A DNA stretch of 64,000 nucleotides from Scalesia atractyloides (lineage: Eukaryota > Streptophyta > Magnoliopsida > Asterales > Asteraceae), in the NCBI GenBank assembly GCA_947069175.1, contig CAMTDV010000013.1, forward strand, positions 16,383,412-16,447,411, written 5' to 3'. A program made the translations under genes and the position numbers. The notes below the pieces were generated by a model. That model was given only the letters and a program-made list of their open reading frames with translations. It ran no database searches and had not been told where the DNA came from. This document shows, piece after piece, positions 1 through 11,872 of the stretch (position 1 is the first letter of the stretch; each line of letters begins with the position of its first letter).

Positions 1-1690
1 GTGAGCATATAACGTATCTAGATAGACCCAAATACCCAAAACAACAAACTAAAATTTTTTTAAGAACCCGCCGTAAGCTACGACTGGGTTACCGTAGCTT
101 ACGGTATAACCCTCCTGTCCTAGACAGCAGGTCTCAACCGTAAGCTACGGTTGGGAACCGTAGCTTACGCTGCAGCCCAGCTGCAGATTTTTCTTTTTTG
201 GATATTTTACGTTAACGGGCATAACTTTTTCATTTCTCGTCCGATTTTTTCAAATTTGTTTCTATGCGATCGTAATCGATCGCCCATATTTTAAATTTAA
301 ACACATCATTCAAAATAGTGAAATTTTACACTTTATGCTATTGATGTAAAATCAATTCATGTAATTATTTTAACCCGATAATCAATTCGACCACGTTTCC
401 TTCATTTTATGATGAGAATCAGTTCCTTGCGGAAAATTCAACTCTCATCTAAGTTTTTCTAACTCACGTTTACGCATCCGTCACTCAGCTTACGTCTTTG
501 CTATATATATACATTAATATATATATTACCTGTTCGGCTATCTTAACCAAACAAGAAACCATTTTTCAACCGTATCATACATTTACGGTTTACAATCTGC
601 GTTTCCGTTACCCAGCTTACGCATTCTCATAATCTTGGTTAATTAAGTGAATTCCATCAATTACGAACTAATTTCGACTTATGTTCATGCACTATTTACT
701 TGTTTGGTTCATACGTGCGAAATCCATCACTTACAAATGACCCAAGTTTCTTTTAAGTATTACTTCATATATTATCACACTAACAATCAAGTTTATCAAT
801 GGAATCTTACAAAGTGTAAAACCACGTACCTCGAAGCTTCTCTTTCAATCGCGCATCTACTTCAGCTTGGGCACTAGATGCTTCACCCAATTTGCCTATA
901 AAGTCCAATCCGACTTATCATTTAGAACTCATAGCATAACATATGACACGAAATTGTTAAAATCTCATTTATAAGTTCTCTATCATGATTCTCTTATTTT
1001 TTTAACAAATTTATCTTCACTTAAGCATTATATCAAACACCTTATAGGCATGAATATTTACACTAAATTTATTTGGTTCCTATTTCCTGAATTTGTCATA
1101 TTTTTTACACCATATGAGTTTAATGTTACTAGTATGTCCAAATAACATCTAAAATTCAATATTCTAACATCAGATACATAAATTTTAACATCACAACTCA
1201 TGTATTCAACCCATTTACTAAAACCCACTTACATAACCATGGTCACATTACTCAAACACTCATATCATAGTGTTTGACAACTATTCTTCATCTTGGTTTC
1301 TTCTAAAGCATGTATACTACTCTTAATCCACTTTAATTTCTACAATTTATGCAGGAATTATAGTTTCAAGAATTCAATAAATCTTCATAACATCATCAAA
1401 TATCAAATTTAACATACCTTATGATCCCTTTGACTAGATGATCACCAAAATCAATTCATGCATGATCTTAGACTCAATTTCTCTTTCAATTTTGATCAAT
1501 TTGGTGAATAGGGGGTTTTGGTGTTCTTCTTGCTCTTGGTTGTACGACTAGCACACACAAGTGTGTGTTTTAAATTTAATTTTTCTTTTATAAAAAACAT
1601 AGTTCTCCTATTGACTATTTTGGTCCCTCTAGCTTTGCTCTTTATCAAAAAATCACAATTTGTAATTTTGTTAGTTACTACTTATCACCA
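1..1690 (-). repeat. Probable partial LTR (minus strand), cut by the window edge
   Basis: No gene is visible. Read on the minus strand, the stretch looks like an LTR promoter region: a TATA-like TATAAAAG near 1,590 is followed by a leader rich in AAGAGCAAGAAG-type sequence near 1,530, then AT-rich sequence. A candidate LTR start (TGATAAG, minus) lies near 1,690. The other end is outside the window, so neither the second LTR nor a target-site duplication can be checked. The short ORFs here have no recognisable domain. It could equally be unclassified repeat DNA. Confidence 0.3.
60..175. repeat. Cluster of alternating inverted 12-mers
   Basis: Four copies of the motif CCGTAAGCTACG or its reverse complement CGTAGCTTACGG occur in alternating orientation near 70, 92, 139 and 160. 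They could fold into two hairpins. Looser copies (CAGCTTACG) recur near 490 and 613. The region is probably part of the LTR-like sequence described for 1-1,690. Confidence 0.6.
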
Positions 1691-2010
1691 ACTAGGTTAA
1701 ATGTCCCTAGTTATATATATTATATATTATATATATTTGGGGTTGTACATAAACCGAACCAAAACGAAAATCCAGTTTTTAAGTTTTAGACTGTTGTCCG
1801 GATTTGGTTTTCTAGTTCTGGTTTTTGCGTGTGGATTCGGTTCAGTTCAGTTATGGATTTGTTCATTTAGGTTTAAATGTCCGGGCCTGTAAAAATATTC
1901 CAAAATAAATGGGCTAAAAACTTTTGTACTAAAGTTTTTAGTATAACAACTTGGAAGATCAGGTCGAAATTATCTTCATGGCAGCTGGGTGGACTTGATC
2001 TTCTGTTCAT

Positions 2011-2218
2011 AGGTTTGTTATTGATCTGGCTACAGGCTTTTTTTTTGTTTTGTTTGTTTGTTTTTTTTTTTTTTGCTTGTAGGAAACGCGTTGAAAAGGA
2101 TAGTGAGGATTTGTAAGTGGATAGTTTGTTGTTGATCTAGCTGCAGGTTTTTCTTTGTTTTTGTTTCTTTAATTTATTTGTTGTTGTGCTTGTAGGAAAC
2201 ACATTGAAAAGGGTTGGA
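2011..2218 (+). repeat. Two-copy diverged tandem repeat of about 105-115 bp
   Basis: The first unit (about 2,011-2,109) and second unit (about 2,126-2,218) share TTGATCT(G/A)GCT(A/G)CAGG, a T-rich tract, then CTTGTAGGAAAC(G/A)C(G/A)TTGAAAAGG. The T-tract plus TTGTAG resembles a plant splice acceptor, but no exon is recognisable on either side. Confidence 0.5.
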
Positions 2219-4097
2219 ATGTGAAACTGTAAACTAGACAAACCCGAACAAGTTACCATTGTACTTTTTAATCCTCACAACACTTATGGTTGCATTTAAA
2301 TATGTATAAGTAAAATGATATTATTTTATGGTACTTACTTCTGTTTAACCTGCTTATCATTTGAAATAAAATATTATGGGCATATAACAAATTCTTTTGC
2401 ATACATATATGGATGTTCGACTAAAAAACGCAATGCAAATAACCTGCTAAAATCGACAAAAATGTTATTCCATTATTTAGAGGACATCTTTTGATTCAAA
2501 CAAGTGTGTTGTAACCTATTAAAGGTTTCTCTTTTTCATTACAGCCACATACCAGTTCATTAGGTAATAAAAGACGGAGAAAACTAATAAAACATTATTT
2601 TAATATAACCATTTAGATAAACCAACTGACCTTGTTTAATATCAATTTACTACCCGCTAACCCATGTAAGTGTGTGTACCCAACCAAGTAAATACAAAAA
2701 CATACATAATACAAACCAAGCTTACATCAACCCGTGTGTGTAAGGTTTCGAAATTTTATCTAGTCGCTGGAACAAATTGGTGAACAATCTTAATCAAACG
2801 AAAACCAGAGTGAAAAAAGTTGGAATGTTATTAAATTGATAATAATGACAACACATTGCTTTAATCTCCTGTACATTAATGCATCATCTACTTGTACATT
2901 TTAGTCCGCACAATGATCTTAAACAAGACAACTATCCAAACGTCGACAAAATTAGTAGGTCATCACGGTAACTTTTGATTTTTTTTAAAATATTATAATT
3001 TATAAGATATGACAAGAGTACATAAAAGAATTAGAAATTAAGAAATAGAAATTTGTTGTGCAGGGGAGAAAGTGTAACTAATTATCTATAATTTTTATTA
3101 AAATAAAAGGATTTAAGTGTAATAAGATAAAAGACTAAAATATAATTAGTTTTTAAAAGACTAAATTACCCTCATTTTAGAGGTGTATTTATAAATAAAG
3201 AGGGAATAAGTTCTTATCTTTTAAGTATCTTAAAATACCCCTCACTTATACATTAGAATATAGTATAGATATAAACATAATGGGGCTTTCTAACTACTTA
3301 TATAAATATAACTAATTAGTAACTGAGCTTTCTATTAAGAAAATTGGGTTTTCCAATGAAACTTATCGTAATTAATCATCAACTTATAAAAAAAAAACTT
3401 TCATTTGTCTTCGTTTTGTTTGTTCAATTATATTCATTTGTGTTATTTTATGTTTATTAAATCATGTTTATTTAAGTTTGTTTGTTTATATTCATTTACG
3501 TTCGTGAATTGTTCGTTTAAGTTTTAAACAAACGAATATGCTCATTTCTTAATGAATGAACATAAAAAGTTTATTCAATTATATGTTGATATTTGTATAC
3601 GATTAAAACTAAATAAGTAAATATGAACATGCATTTATTCATGTTTGTTTGATTCAGTTAGATAACAACACAAATATCTTTGTCCAACTATCGTATATGC
3701 TTGACACTCTTTGCTGCCGTTATATTAAAAACTATAACCTGAAACTTTTTGATTAACACAACTAATATATTGAAACTACATTAAATATATTTAGTTTATT
3801 TATATCCAGTTTGGTTAATTACAAAAAATCAATGTGCTTATTCAGTCGAGTTTTCTATTGATTTAGTTATCGTGTTTAGACTATTAAAATTTTGCCAAAT
3901 CGCCAATTTGCTAAGGAAAAACTTCATCAAATCCAAATAACTCAAAATAGAGGAATTTAACATTTAGTTTAGGTCAATTGAATTACAAATTGCCAATTTA
4001 GGTTGTACTAAGATGGTAAGATGATTTTGATTGAGTTTTTAAGGAAAATAAGATTGATATACAAATTATTTACTATTAAAATGTGGTATCATCAAAT
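2219..4097. other. AT-rich intergenic DNA, no gene seen
   Basis: No coding region, RNA gene or clear element was found. Around 3,400-3,650 the sequence is rich in TTCGTTTA/TTTGTTTATTC motifs like those inside the hAT element at 11,022-11,584, so a decayed relative may lie here. Confidence 0.4.
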
Positions 4098-4868
4098 AAC
4101 TAGGATTGAAAGATATTTTGGTCTTAAAACACAAACACGACCATTTTGTTTTTTAAAATACAACACAAATTTATAGTAAAAAATTAGCATAAAAAATCTA
4201 GTACACAAATTCAATACAAAAAACTCAGTAAAAAATTCAGCACAAAAATATAATAAATCATATAAATATAACATATTTTTTTATTTTTTAGTTATTTTCT
4301 TTTTACAATATGGTACTTAAATTAAAGATAAAAAGATTTTGGTTTTACAGTGATTTTATTTTCTTTTAAAATAATATCGTATAAAACGTTATATCTTTTA
4401 GAAAATGAAAGGAATTTAAAAAAAAAGGTTCTAAATATTTGATTTTTTTCTCAAATATTTTAGCATTATTGAAGATGAAATCAAATCAATGACAAAAATA
4501 AAATTGTAAATATAAAAAAAGATGTAAGAGTATTTTATGTTAATATTATTAAATTTCTCCTACTTCCTAAACGTTATTAACTTTTTGTATGATACTATTT
4601 TTAAAGAAATAAATCACTGTAAAATCGGGTATTTTTTATTTTTAATTTAAATATCATATTGTTATATAAAAAACAAAAAAAATGTGTTTTACTTTTATGT
4701 TGTATGATATTTTTGTGCTGTTTTCTTCGTATTGGATTTTTTTTATTGAATTTTTTGTACTTGTTTTTTGTGCAACATTTTTAAGTACTATATTTTTGTG
4801 TTATATTTAAAAAAACAAAATGGTCGATATTATGTTTTAGGACCAAAATATCTTTAATTCTAATTATA
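4098..4868. mobile_element. Fold-back element with about 200-bp inverted arms
   Basis: The left arm (about 4,098-4,300) begins TAGGATTGAAAGATATTTTGG. The reverse complement of the right arm (about 4,670-4,868) begins TTAGAATTAAAGATATTTTGG. The arms stay alignable through a stretch rich in ACACAAAA and CAATACAAAAAA. Inner segments also pair: GGTTTTACAGTGATTT near 4,340 with AAATCACTGTAAAATC near 4,610. No ORF of note and no convincing target-site duplication were found. A fragment like one arm end recurs near 14,380. Confidence 0.6.
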
Positions 4869-5346
4869 GGAGTAAAACATGTCATATCTACAATCTTTTT
4901 TAAATCTTAATAAAAAACCCTCAGAGGATCTTCTATAAATAAAATAAATCCAGGTAATGAATGGACCTGGTTATTTATGTTACGTTATATAACAAAAATA
5001 AAAACATAATTTCAATATAAAAGACATATTATTTCTGAATATTCTAACATGTTTTGTGTATCTCTTAATACAATTAAGTTGCTATATGAATTAAAGATTT
5101 TGAACTAAAAGTTTAATTAATAAAAAATCCTTGATACCATAGACCCGCATTGAAAGATTTGGAACTTACACTAAACGTCTTATATGCAAAAAGGTTAGAT
5201 ACTACAATGTGGGCGTGACCACACACATGACAATAACATGTATGAGAACCACAATCTGCAAACGTCATACTCATGTTATTGTGTTTCCACTTCAACTTTC
5301 TAGCTTCAAAAAGTTAAGATAAACCAAAGATATCTTCCAACCTTTC
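4869..5346. other. Intergenic DNA, no gene seen
   Basis: No gene was recognised. A stretch around 5,150-5,290 (GTGGGCGTGACCACACACATGAC and flanks) is loosely similar to 14,460-14,580, which suggests a dispersed repeat. Confidence 0.35.
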
Positions 5347-5631
5347 CCTTTTTTTAACGGTAAACAATACTTCATTCCACCACCAAAAGTTAAATATTAC
5401 ATAAGCTAGCAAGTTACTAGACCCAACCCCCTTTTACTCACCCGGTATAGCATATTTTAAAACATACAAAACATATATGCTAAAATACATCAAAATTCAC
5501 CCATTTGCTCCATTTCATTGTTTGTTGCTTCACCCTAGATTTAATCCACAAGAACGTTGTTGCTTGAATCTCTCCAATATTTTGTCACTGTTTACCCGTG
5601 TACCATTAAATATAAGCTCATTCCTTGCTCG

Positions 5632-6064
5632 TCATATCGCCCACACGTTGCCAAGATTATGGTTTGGATTCATCTTCTTTTGTGTGGGGAAATTTTCAGT
5701 CTTGTGAAGTTCTAATAAGTCTTTCATTAAGAATGCAAAAACATGCGGTATTTTGCACCATGCACTCACCTTTTGCCACATAATTGATGCTACATAACAT
5801 GATGTAAAAAGGTGATCCGCATCTTCGTCTTGTTCATTGCATAACTTACACTCCGCGGTCCGTGATGAATCCCTGTTTCTTGAGACCATTTAGAGTAGGA
5901 AGCCAATCTTGACTTTCGCAACATCCGAAATATTTTGCCATATAACCCAACCGAAAGGGTAGTATGGTGTCGCATGACTTGATAAGAGACACCGGCACGA
6001 ACCTACAGAGAAAGCTCCATCTGTGCTTGGGATCCATACCCACTTGTCTTCTCGGTCTAAACAA
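5632..6064 (-). pseudogene. LINE C-terminal zinc-binding (zf-RVT-like) fragment
   Basis: The minus-strand frame at 5,889-5,632 contains CKLCNEQDEDADHLFTSC, the CxxC...ExxxHLFxxC pattern of the zf-RVT region at the C-terminus of plant LINE polyproteins. Upstream overlapping frames (6,064-5,790) carry short matching pieces such as WxLCRFVPV, which indicates frameshifts. Confidence 0.7.
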
Positions 6065-6390
6065 CGTTATTCCTTGAGCTAGTTGTACTATATTGTTCAG
6101 TTGATCTTGCTCTAAGTAGTATTAAGGTTTCTTCGCCAATCACATCCTTCAAATCTTGACGCAACTAAAGGCGCTTTCTATTTCCAACCCAAATAGATCC
6201 GGAAAACTATCTTTAAGTGGTGTGTCTTCGACCCATGATCTATCCAAAAAGTACTTCCTCCCATTTCCCATTTCGCCCTTAAAAAGTTGCCCAACCTACA
6301 CATTCAAATCATCCAGATCCTTTCCAACTTTACATATTCCATTCCAAGTACCTGCAATGCCTTCTTTTATGGGAAGGTATGAATATGAGT

Positions 6391-6588
6391 GAGTATGAAA
6401 ATGAATGGCCGTTATTGCTTTCCACCATAGATTGCCTTTCTCGAGTTTGTATCTTCACCACCATTTAACCAGTAGACTAATATTCATATGAGTTTGAAAA
6501 TGAATGGTCGTTATGCTTTCCACCATAGATTGCCATTCTCGAGTTTGTACTTCCACCACCATTTAACCAATATACTAATATTCATATC
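6391..6588 (+). repeat. 99-bp tandem duplication inside the LINE
   Basis: Unit 1 (6,391-6,489) and unit 2 (6,490-6,588) both read GAGT(A/T)TGAAAATGAATGG and end in ACTAATATTCATAT. They differ by a few substitutions and small indels. The duplication falls in the former coding part of the LINE and adds to its decay. Confidence 0.85.
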
Positions 6589-6847
6589 ATGTAAAGAGCC
6601 CAACCCAAGACCCCCTTTTCGCATGGACCAATTACCTTTTCCCAAACACCCAAGCCGTTTTAGATTGATCTTCATCGCTCCCCCCCCCCCAAGAAGAATC
6701 GTCTTCTAAGTGCTTCAAATTTATCCAAAACTCCTTTCGGAGCTTTAAATAAAGAGAAGAAATATAATGGTAAACTATCCCAAACCGACTTGAGAAGAGT
6801 TAGTCTACCACCTGTCGACACCACACAGACAACCTCGCTTTAGAACC

Positions 6848-8096
6848 TCAAAATATACTTGTCAAATGTCTGATTTGACTCATATTTGTACCAACAAGTA
6901 TCCCAAGGTATTTAAAAGGGAAACTCCCAACTTTACAGTTTATTGAGTTTGCCATCTGAATTACCGAGCTTTCCCCCACCCCAAGACCGAATAAATTTGA
7001 TTTTGAATGACTTAATTTTAACCCCGAGATGAGATGGAAACACCGCATAATCCACATTATATTGAAAATAGACTATTCATACCACTTACCCATAAAAACA
7101 GTCATCCGCACACATTAAATGAGTTAAAACCGGACCATTATTAGGAAGCTTAATACCTTTAATTTTTTTCCTAGCAGAATGCTCTGTAAATAAAACCCGT
7201 AAGAACTGAAGCCCCCGATAACAGGCGATAGCAGATCACCTTGTCGAACCTCCCGATAACATTGAAATTCAAGTGTTGGGGAACCATTTATAAGAACCGA
7301 AGTCTGGGAGGATGCCAAAATACCCCTCACCCCTCCACCTAGCCGGGAAATCCATTTGTTGAAAAACTCGGTCGATGAAATTCCAATTGATAGAATCATA
7401 TGCTTTCTCAATGTCTATTTTTAGTACAAAAGCCTTATTTTTTGATTTTTTTCACCCAAGATATTACTTTATTCAAAACTAGGGGGCCATCTAAAATGTC
7501 CCGGTTCATTAAGAAACCGGATTGGAATTCGGAAACTGCCTACTCCACCACCCTTTTAATTCTATTGGCTAGTACCTTACAGATAACTCTAGAGATACAA
7601 CCAATAAGACTAATCGGGCGATAATCACTAAAAGAGATGGGGTCCGTACCTTTGGATATTAAAGCCAAGACAGACGAACCACTCCGTGATTGATAGCTCC
7701 ACCGTTGTAAAATGAGTCCATGGTTTTAACCAAATCATCTTTGAGAATATCCCAAAAATGCTTGATAAAACCTAAGTTAAATCCATCTGGACCCGGAGCT
7801 CGATCGTTAACACATTCCCATACTGCATCCTTAATTTCCTGCACTATGAATGGTACAACCAACCCATTTGCCTCGTCCGACGAAAGTTGTTTGAGATTCG
7901 GACAAAGGAAATTTGGCCGATGCACCATGGGTTCCCGAAATTTGAAGGCAAAAAAATTCCTTGTCTCTAATTTTATTTCAATAGGATCCGTAACCCATAC
8001 CCCATTAATGGATATCCCATTCATTCTCTTATCCAAATTATTTTGATTTATGAGGCCATAAAGAATACTTAGTTTTCGTCCCCTTCCACAGCCCAC
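6848..8096 (-). pseudogene. LINE reverse transcriptase fragments
   Basis: From 8,096 down, the minus strand encodes the segment before RT with EIKDAVWECVNDRAPGPDG, the RAPGPDG motif typical of plant LINE reverse transcriptases. Then come SFFNKW-type and LINGSPTLEFQCYREVRQGDLLSP near 7,260, corresponding to the (G)LRQGDPLSP motif and here altered to VRQGDLLSP. A block at 7,057-6,848 encodes LKLSHSKSNLFGLGV and FKYLGILVG, the region after the catalytic motif (usually GLKINxxKS...YLGxPxG). The catalytic FADD motif was not found intact. Several frameshifts separate the parts. Confidence 0.75.
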
Positions 8097-8587
8097 CTCA
8101 CCCGTGACTTTTGTTTTAAATCACTGGCCTTTTCCGAATTAATATCTTGTAAGAGTTTTTTTTTTATTTTCAATCCATTCGGTCTTCTCAATATTAGTTA
8201 ACATTCGATTCTCCATTAAAACTTCAAGCGCATTAATTTTAGATTCTAACTTAAATTTTGAAGTATTATCTTTATCACGTTCGACAATTAACCAGTTTTT
8301 TATGGCATTTTTTATGTATTCCAACTTTTCAGCTAAAACGACATCAGGAGGACCAAAAAAAACCTAATTAAATATTGCATCCTTAACCACCCCATCAAAA
8401 CCCTTCCGCATAAGCCAATAATTAAAAAAACGAAAAGGAATTGATCCAAAATTACTTACAGACGTTGAAAGAAATATAGGCTTGTGATCCGATCCACATA
8501 TCGGTGGAGCCATAACTGACGCATCTAGCCATCGGCTCCAAAAACCATGTGACACCAAGGATCGATCTAATTTACTCATTTTATCTT

Positions 8588-9070
8588 CTAATAAGAAACT
8601 CTGGTGAATTTTCTATCTCCCATTGAGTATTCAAGGAGACCGTTTTCGTCTATGAATGAATTAAACGCGTTCGCACAACTCGAGACAAATTCTGTATTAA
8701 GTCTCTGCTCTGGGCAGTGCACTGCATTAAAATCACTCATTAGAATCCACATCTCATCCATGGCCCCGAACTCCTCCGTCATTGCATTCCATAGACTTCT
8801 TTTTTGTGGAACCCTTGAGGCGTATATACGTTCACAATGTTAATCTTTTCTTCATTCTACAGCTTACCTCAAAGAATCATAAAATTTTGATTACGGATGA
8901 TATTAGTTTTTATGAAAAAATCGGGATCCCATAGACAGACCAAGCCTCCGGATCTCCCATCCGAATTCACCCAGTCATATTCTACCGGGCCCCTCCCCAA
9001 ACTTTTCTAACAGGAAATTCGATCCTCTTCGCTAAGGTTTCCTGAATAGCCACAAAATTCGCTTTACTTA
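8588..9070 (-). pseudogene. LINE endonuclease (EEP/APE-like) fragment
   Basis: On the minus strand, broken frames encode FVAIQET near 9,050, SDGRSGGLVCLWD near 8,950, NIVNVYTPQG near 8,840 and MSDFNAVHCPEQR near 8,735. These correspond to the QET, SGGL, NVYAP and GDFN motifs of the endonuclease/exonuclease/phosphatase fold of plant LINEs, which nicks target DNA to prime reverse transcription. The GDFN-type motif reads SDFN. At least one frameshift lies between NVYTPQG and the DFN block, so the gene is dead. Confidence 0.75.
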
Positions 9071-9130
9071 TCTTGATTAAAACTCCCATAGAGAGTATTT
9101 TTTGGTCCTATCTAGTACCCATAATATTTT

Positions 9131-10107
9131 AGGAGAGCATCTTCATTAGTGACGATTCTCAACACCTTCGTTATGGATCCATGTTCCCAAAACGTTTTCA
9201 TAACTTGTCATGACTCTCCCCACCGAACCTCCCATATCCATCATATTCTGCACCTCAGCTTCAAGTGTTGGTCGATCGTTGATTTCGTGATCAGATGATT
9301 TGATATTAAGGTGCTTATTCTGCATAAAAATGATGTAATTTTATATCTTTGCAAGTGTAAGGTTGGGTGTTGTGGTATAAAACTCCTAGGGGCTTTATCA
9401 CACTACATCAGCACCTCATAGACTCCATGTCACATAGGGGCTTTAAAGCCTATTCCTTTAACTTACATGCAATGGTTTACAGCCCTATTATAATTACCAA
9501 ATTATTTGTTTTCTTTATTTTGTATTTTTTAATTTATATACCATTTTATTTCAAACAAAATTTCAAAAAAAAAAAACATAATTTCAACAAAATAAATAAA
9601 GGATTACAAAACTGAGATGCGGTGGTGGCGTTATCGGATGAGGGGAGGTTGGAGTGGTCGGTGGCATCGGATAATACCCATTCTCACCTGTTAGCGGGTC
9701 TCTTCATTACCGTATTCTTGCTCGTTGTTTGCTAAATGACCTCAAAACGGATTGTTGGGGTCCCACGCGTTTTGGTTGTTGGGAAACATTGTGTGAATTT
9801 GGTAGTTTGTATAAAAATGTAGAGAAAAAGATGTTAGAAATGGTATGGATTTGTCAAAAAATATGATATGTATAGTGTTAAAATTAAAAGTTTAAAAGTT
9901 TTTTTTTTAATTTAGAGTTGTTACCAACGGATATAATTTGAAATGGACCCACAAAAGAGCCGTTAGCGCTCGTTACTGTGCCAACGAGCCATGAATCCCC
10001 GTATTGGCGCTAAAGTTGACGATTTGGCAGGGGCACGAGACCACACCTTATAGCCTAAGTGGTTTAAAATATATCGTCAAAAATATGAATATGATGGTTA
10101 GAAGCCA
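9131..10107. other. Intergenic repeat-like DNA, no gene seen
   Basis: No coding region was recognised. Around 9,370-9,460 (AGGGGCTTTATCACACTACAT) and 9,960-10,060 (GGCGCTAAAG...GGGGCACGAGACCACACC) there are GC-richer pieces that may be the ends of a non-autonomous DNA transposon. The arms are too diverged for me to define it. Confidence 0.3.
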
Positions 10108-10116
10108 ATTTAAAAA

Positions 10117-10630
10117 GGGGAATTGGCATGTAATAATCTCAACTAGACATCATTGGTCATTGCCAGTCCCATCTTTGAATATTCCTCATGCCAGTCTCAT
10201 CTTTCACCTATTTTTTCTCCACCAATCCTCAGTTAAAAAAACTTAACAAAATTAACTTTTTTTTTAATTACAAACTAACGTATTAGGGTTTTTGATTAGA
10301 ATGAGTATACGAGTCTATTGATGTAAAACTTACCTCGAACGGTGCTCCAAATGACTTGATTTTTGTTAATTGGAAGTTTAAACACCCGAATTGAAATACT
10401 GTTTCCGTTGTTTGGAGCACAATTTCAAGGTAAGATTTACATCATTCGACTCGTATCCTCGTTCTGATCAAAAACCCTAAAACGTCAGCTCGTAGTTCAG
10501 AAAAAAAAACTTAACGGAAGGACAGGAAGAGGAAAATTGGTGAAAGGAGCGATTGGCATGGGGAATATTCAAAGATGTGACTGTTAATGGCCAATGATTT
10601 TTAGTTGAAATTATTACAGGTTAATTCCCC
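10117..10630. mobile_element. Fold-back MITE, Mutator-like (candidate 9-bp TSD)
   Basis: The left end GGGGAATTGGCATGTAATAATC is the approximate inverted repeat of the right end, and pairing runs for more than 100 bp on each side through CATCTTTGAATATTCC(T/C)CATGCCA. Candidate target-site duplications are ATTTAAAAA (10,108-10,116) and ATTTAATAA (10,631-10,639), 8 of 9 matching. A 9-bp duplication suits the Mutator superfamily. There is no ORF. The centre is the shared fold-back core at 10,250-10,514. Confidence 0.65.
10250..10514. repeat. Fold-back core shared with 57,224-57,512
   Basis: The block runs from a T-rich tract through GATTAGAATGAGTATACGAGT, ATTGATGTAAAACTTACCTCGAA, GAAGTTTAAACACCCGAATTGAA and CTCGTATCCTCGTTCTGATC to an A-rich tract. 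Its two halves are inverted repeats. A clearly homologous core lies in a second fold-back element at 57 kb whose outer arms are different. Confidence 0.75.
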
Positions 10631-10952
10631 ATTTAATAAATACATGAGCTTCAGTGTATTTTTAGGGTAGAATTATGTAAATACATAATTATTTTGTATA
10701 AATAAATAAATTATGTGCCATATTACTCAAAGTCCACTTCTAATAATAGAGCCTTAACTGTTTCTTATTACTCATAAAAGAAAATCTACCCGATAATGAT
10801 GGCTAAATTTGTGTTTGTTGAAATTTATGAATTTGTAGAAATTTCTTAAGAAATCTGAGTTGATTTGTGCAGATATTTTTATATATACTATTATAAATTA
10901 TAAAATCGTAGAAAAAAATGAATTTCTTACATGTGTTTAGATATATATATAT

Positions 10953-11810
10953 AGGGTAGGGATCCTAAAATAAGTCCACCATATTTGAGAAACTTGAGAA
11001 TTATTTTGGACCACATATTTCTAGGGATGCAAATGAACCGAACAAACACGAACAAGACCTTGTTCGTGTTCGTTTGTTAAGAATATATGTGTTCCCGAAA
11101 CGTTCACGAACACTTATCGAACGAGATTTTATGTTCATGTTCATTTGTTAAGGAAATGAACTTGTTCGTGTTCGTTTGGTAATTTTAGGCATCGAATAAA
11201 AAACAAACATTGATGAACACAAACGAGCACAAACTAATGTTCATAAAAACAAATGGAAACAAATAAACACAAACAATCGTTCATAAACAAAATATATAAT
11301 ACACAGACACTTATTAGATATTTAATTTGTCGGAATTTAGAAGTATTTAAATAGATATAAAAACTAAAAACACTAATGAACTATCAAACACAAACGAACA
11401 TGTTACTGAACGTTCACAAACATAAACGAACGAACACGACATCTATTCATATTTGTTCATTTAACTAAACGAACGAAATTTCTTGTGCGTGTTTGTTTGT
11501 TTAATAAACGAACGAACACAAACAAACTTCCCTCCGAACGGTTCACGAACTATTCGCCGAACGTTTGGTTCGTTTGCAGCTCTACATATTTCCTTAAGCT
11601 TTTCGTAATATACATATATGTATAGATTAAAATTGATTATACATAAGTCAATTGTCAAGTCTTGAATTATACACATATGTATATAGTCAATTTTAAACTA
11701 TACATATGTGTATATTACGAAAAGTTTAGGGAAAAAGTGTGGTACATAATGATTCTCAAGTTTCTCAATTAGTCTAGTGTTTCTCACAGTGTTTCTCACA
11801 TGATCCTAAT
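10953..11810. mobile_element. TIR element in a (TA)n context, split by a hAT element
   Basis: The left end GGGTAGGGATCCTAAAATAAGTC...TTTGAGAAACTTGAGAAT pairs with the right end, whose reverse complement reads TTAGGATCATGTGAGAAAC...TTGAGAAACTTGAGAATCAT. Both ends abut TA-repeats (10,939-10,952 and 11,809 onward). No coding capacity was seen. The hAT element at 11,022-11,584 is inserted in it. Confidence 0.6.
11022..11584. mobile_element. Non-autonomous hAT element with perfect 8-bp TSD
   Basis: The terminal inverted repeats are TAGGGATGCAAATGAACC (left) and, reverse-complemented from the right, TAGAGCTGCAAACGAACC. The element is flanked by CATATTTC at 11,014-11,021 and CATATTTC at 11,585-11,592, an exact 8-bp duplication as expected for hAT transposases. 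The interior is full of GTTCGT/ACGAAC subterminal motifs and has no transposase ORF, so it would need a transposase from elsewhere. Confidence 0.85.

Positions 11811-11817
<7 letters not shown>

Positions 11818-11870
<53 letters not shown>
11818..11870. repeat. (TA)n microsatellite
   Basis: An uninterrupted run of alternating T and A of about 53 bp separates the TIR element from the SINE. Confidence 0.95.

Positions 11871-11872
<2 letters not shown>

Larger units (their letters stand above)
5347..9130 (-). mobile_element. Decayed LINE (non-LTR) retrotransposon, minus strand
   Basis: Three blocks of a plant L1-type polyprotein occur in the expected order on the minus strand: an AP-endonuclease domain (about 9,070-8,588), a reverse transcriptase region (about 8,100-6,850) and a C-terminal zf-RVT-type zinc-binding domain (about 6,064-5,632). 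Frameshifts and stops separate them, so no polyprotein can be made. No ORF1 (gag-like) remnant was recognised upstream. A T-run near 5,347 on the plus strand could be the poly(A) tail. No target-site duplication was resolved. Confidence 0.75.
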
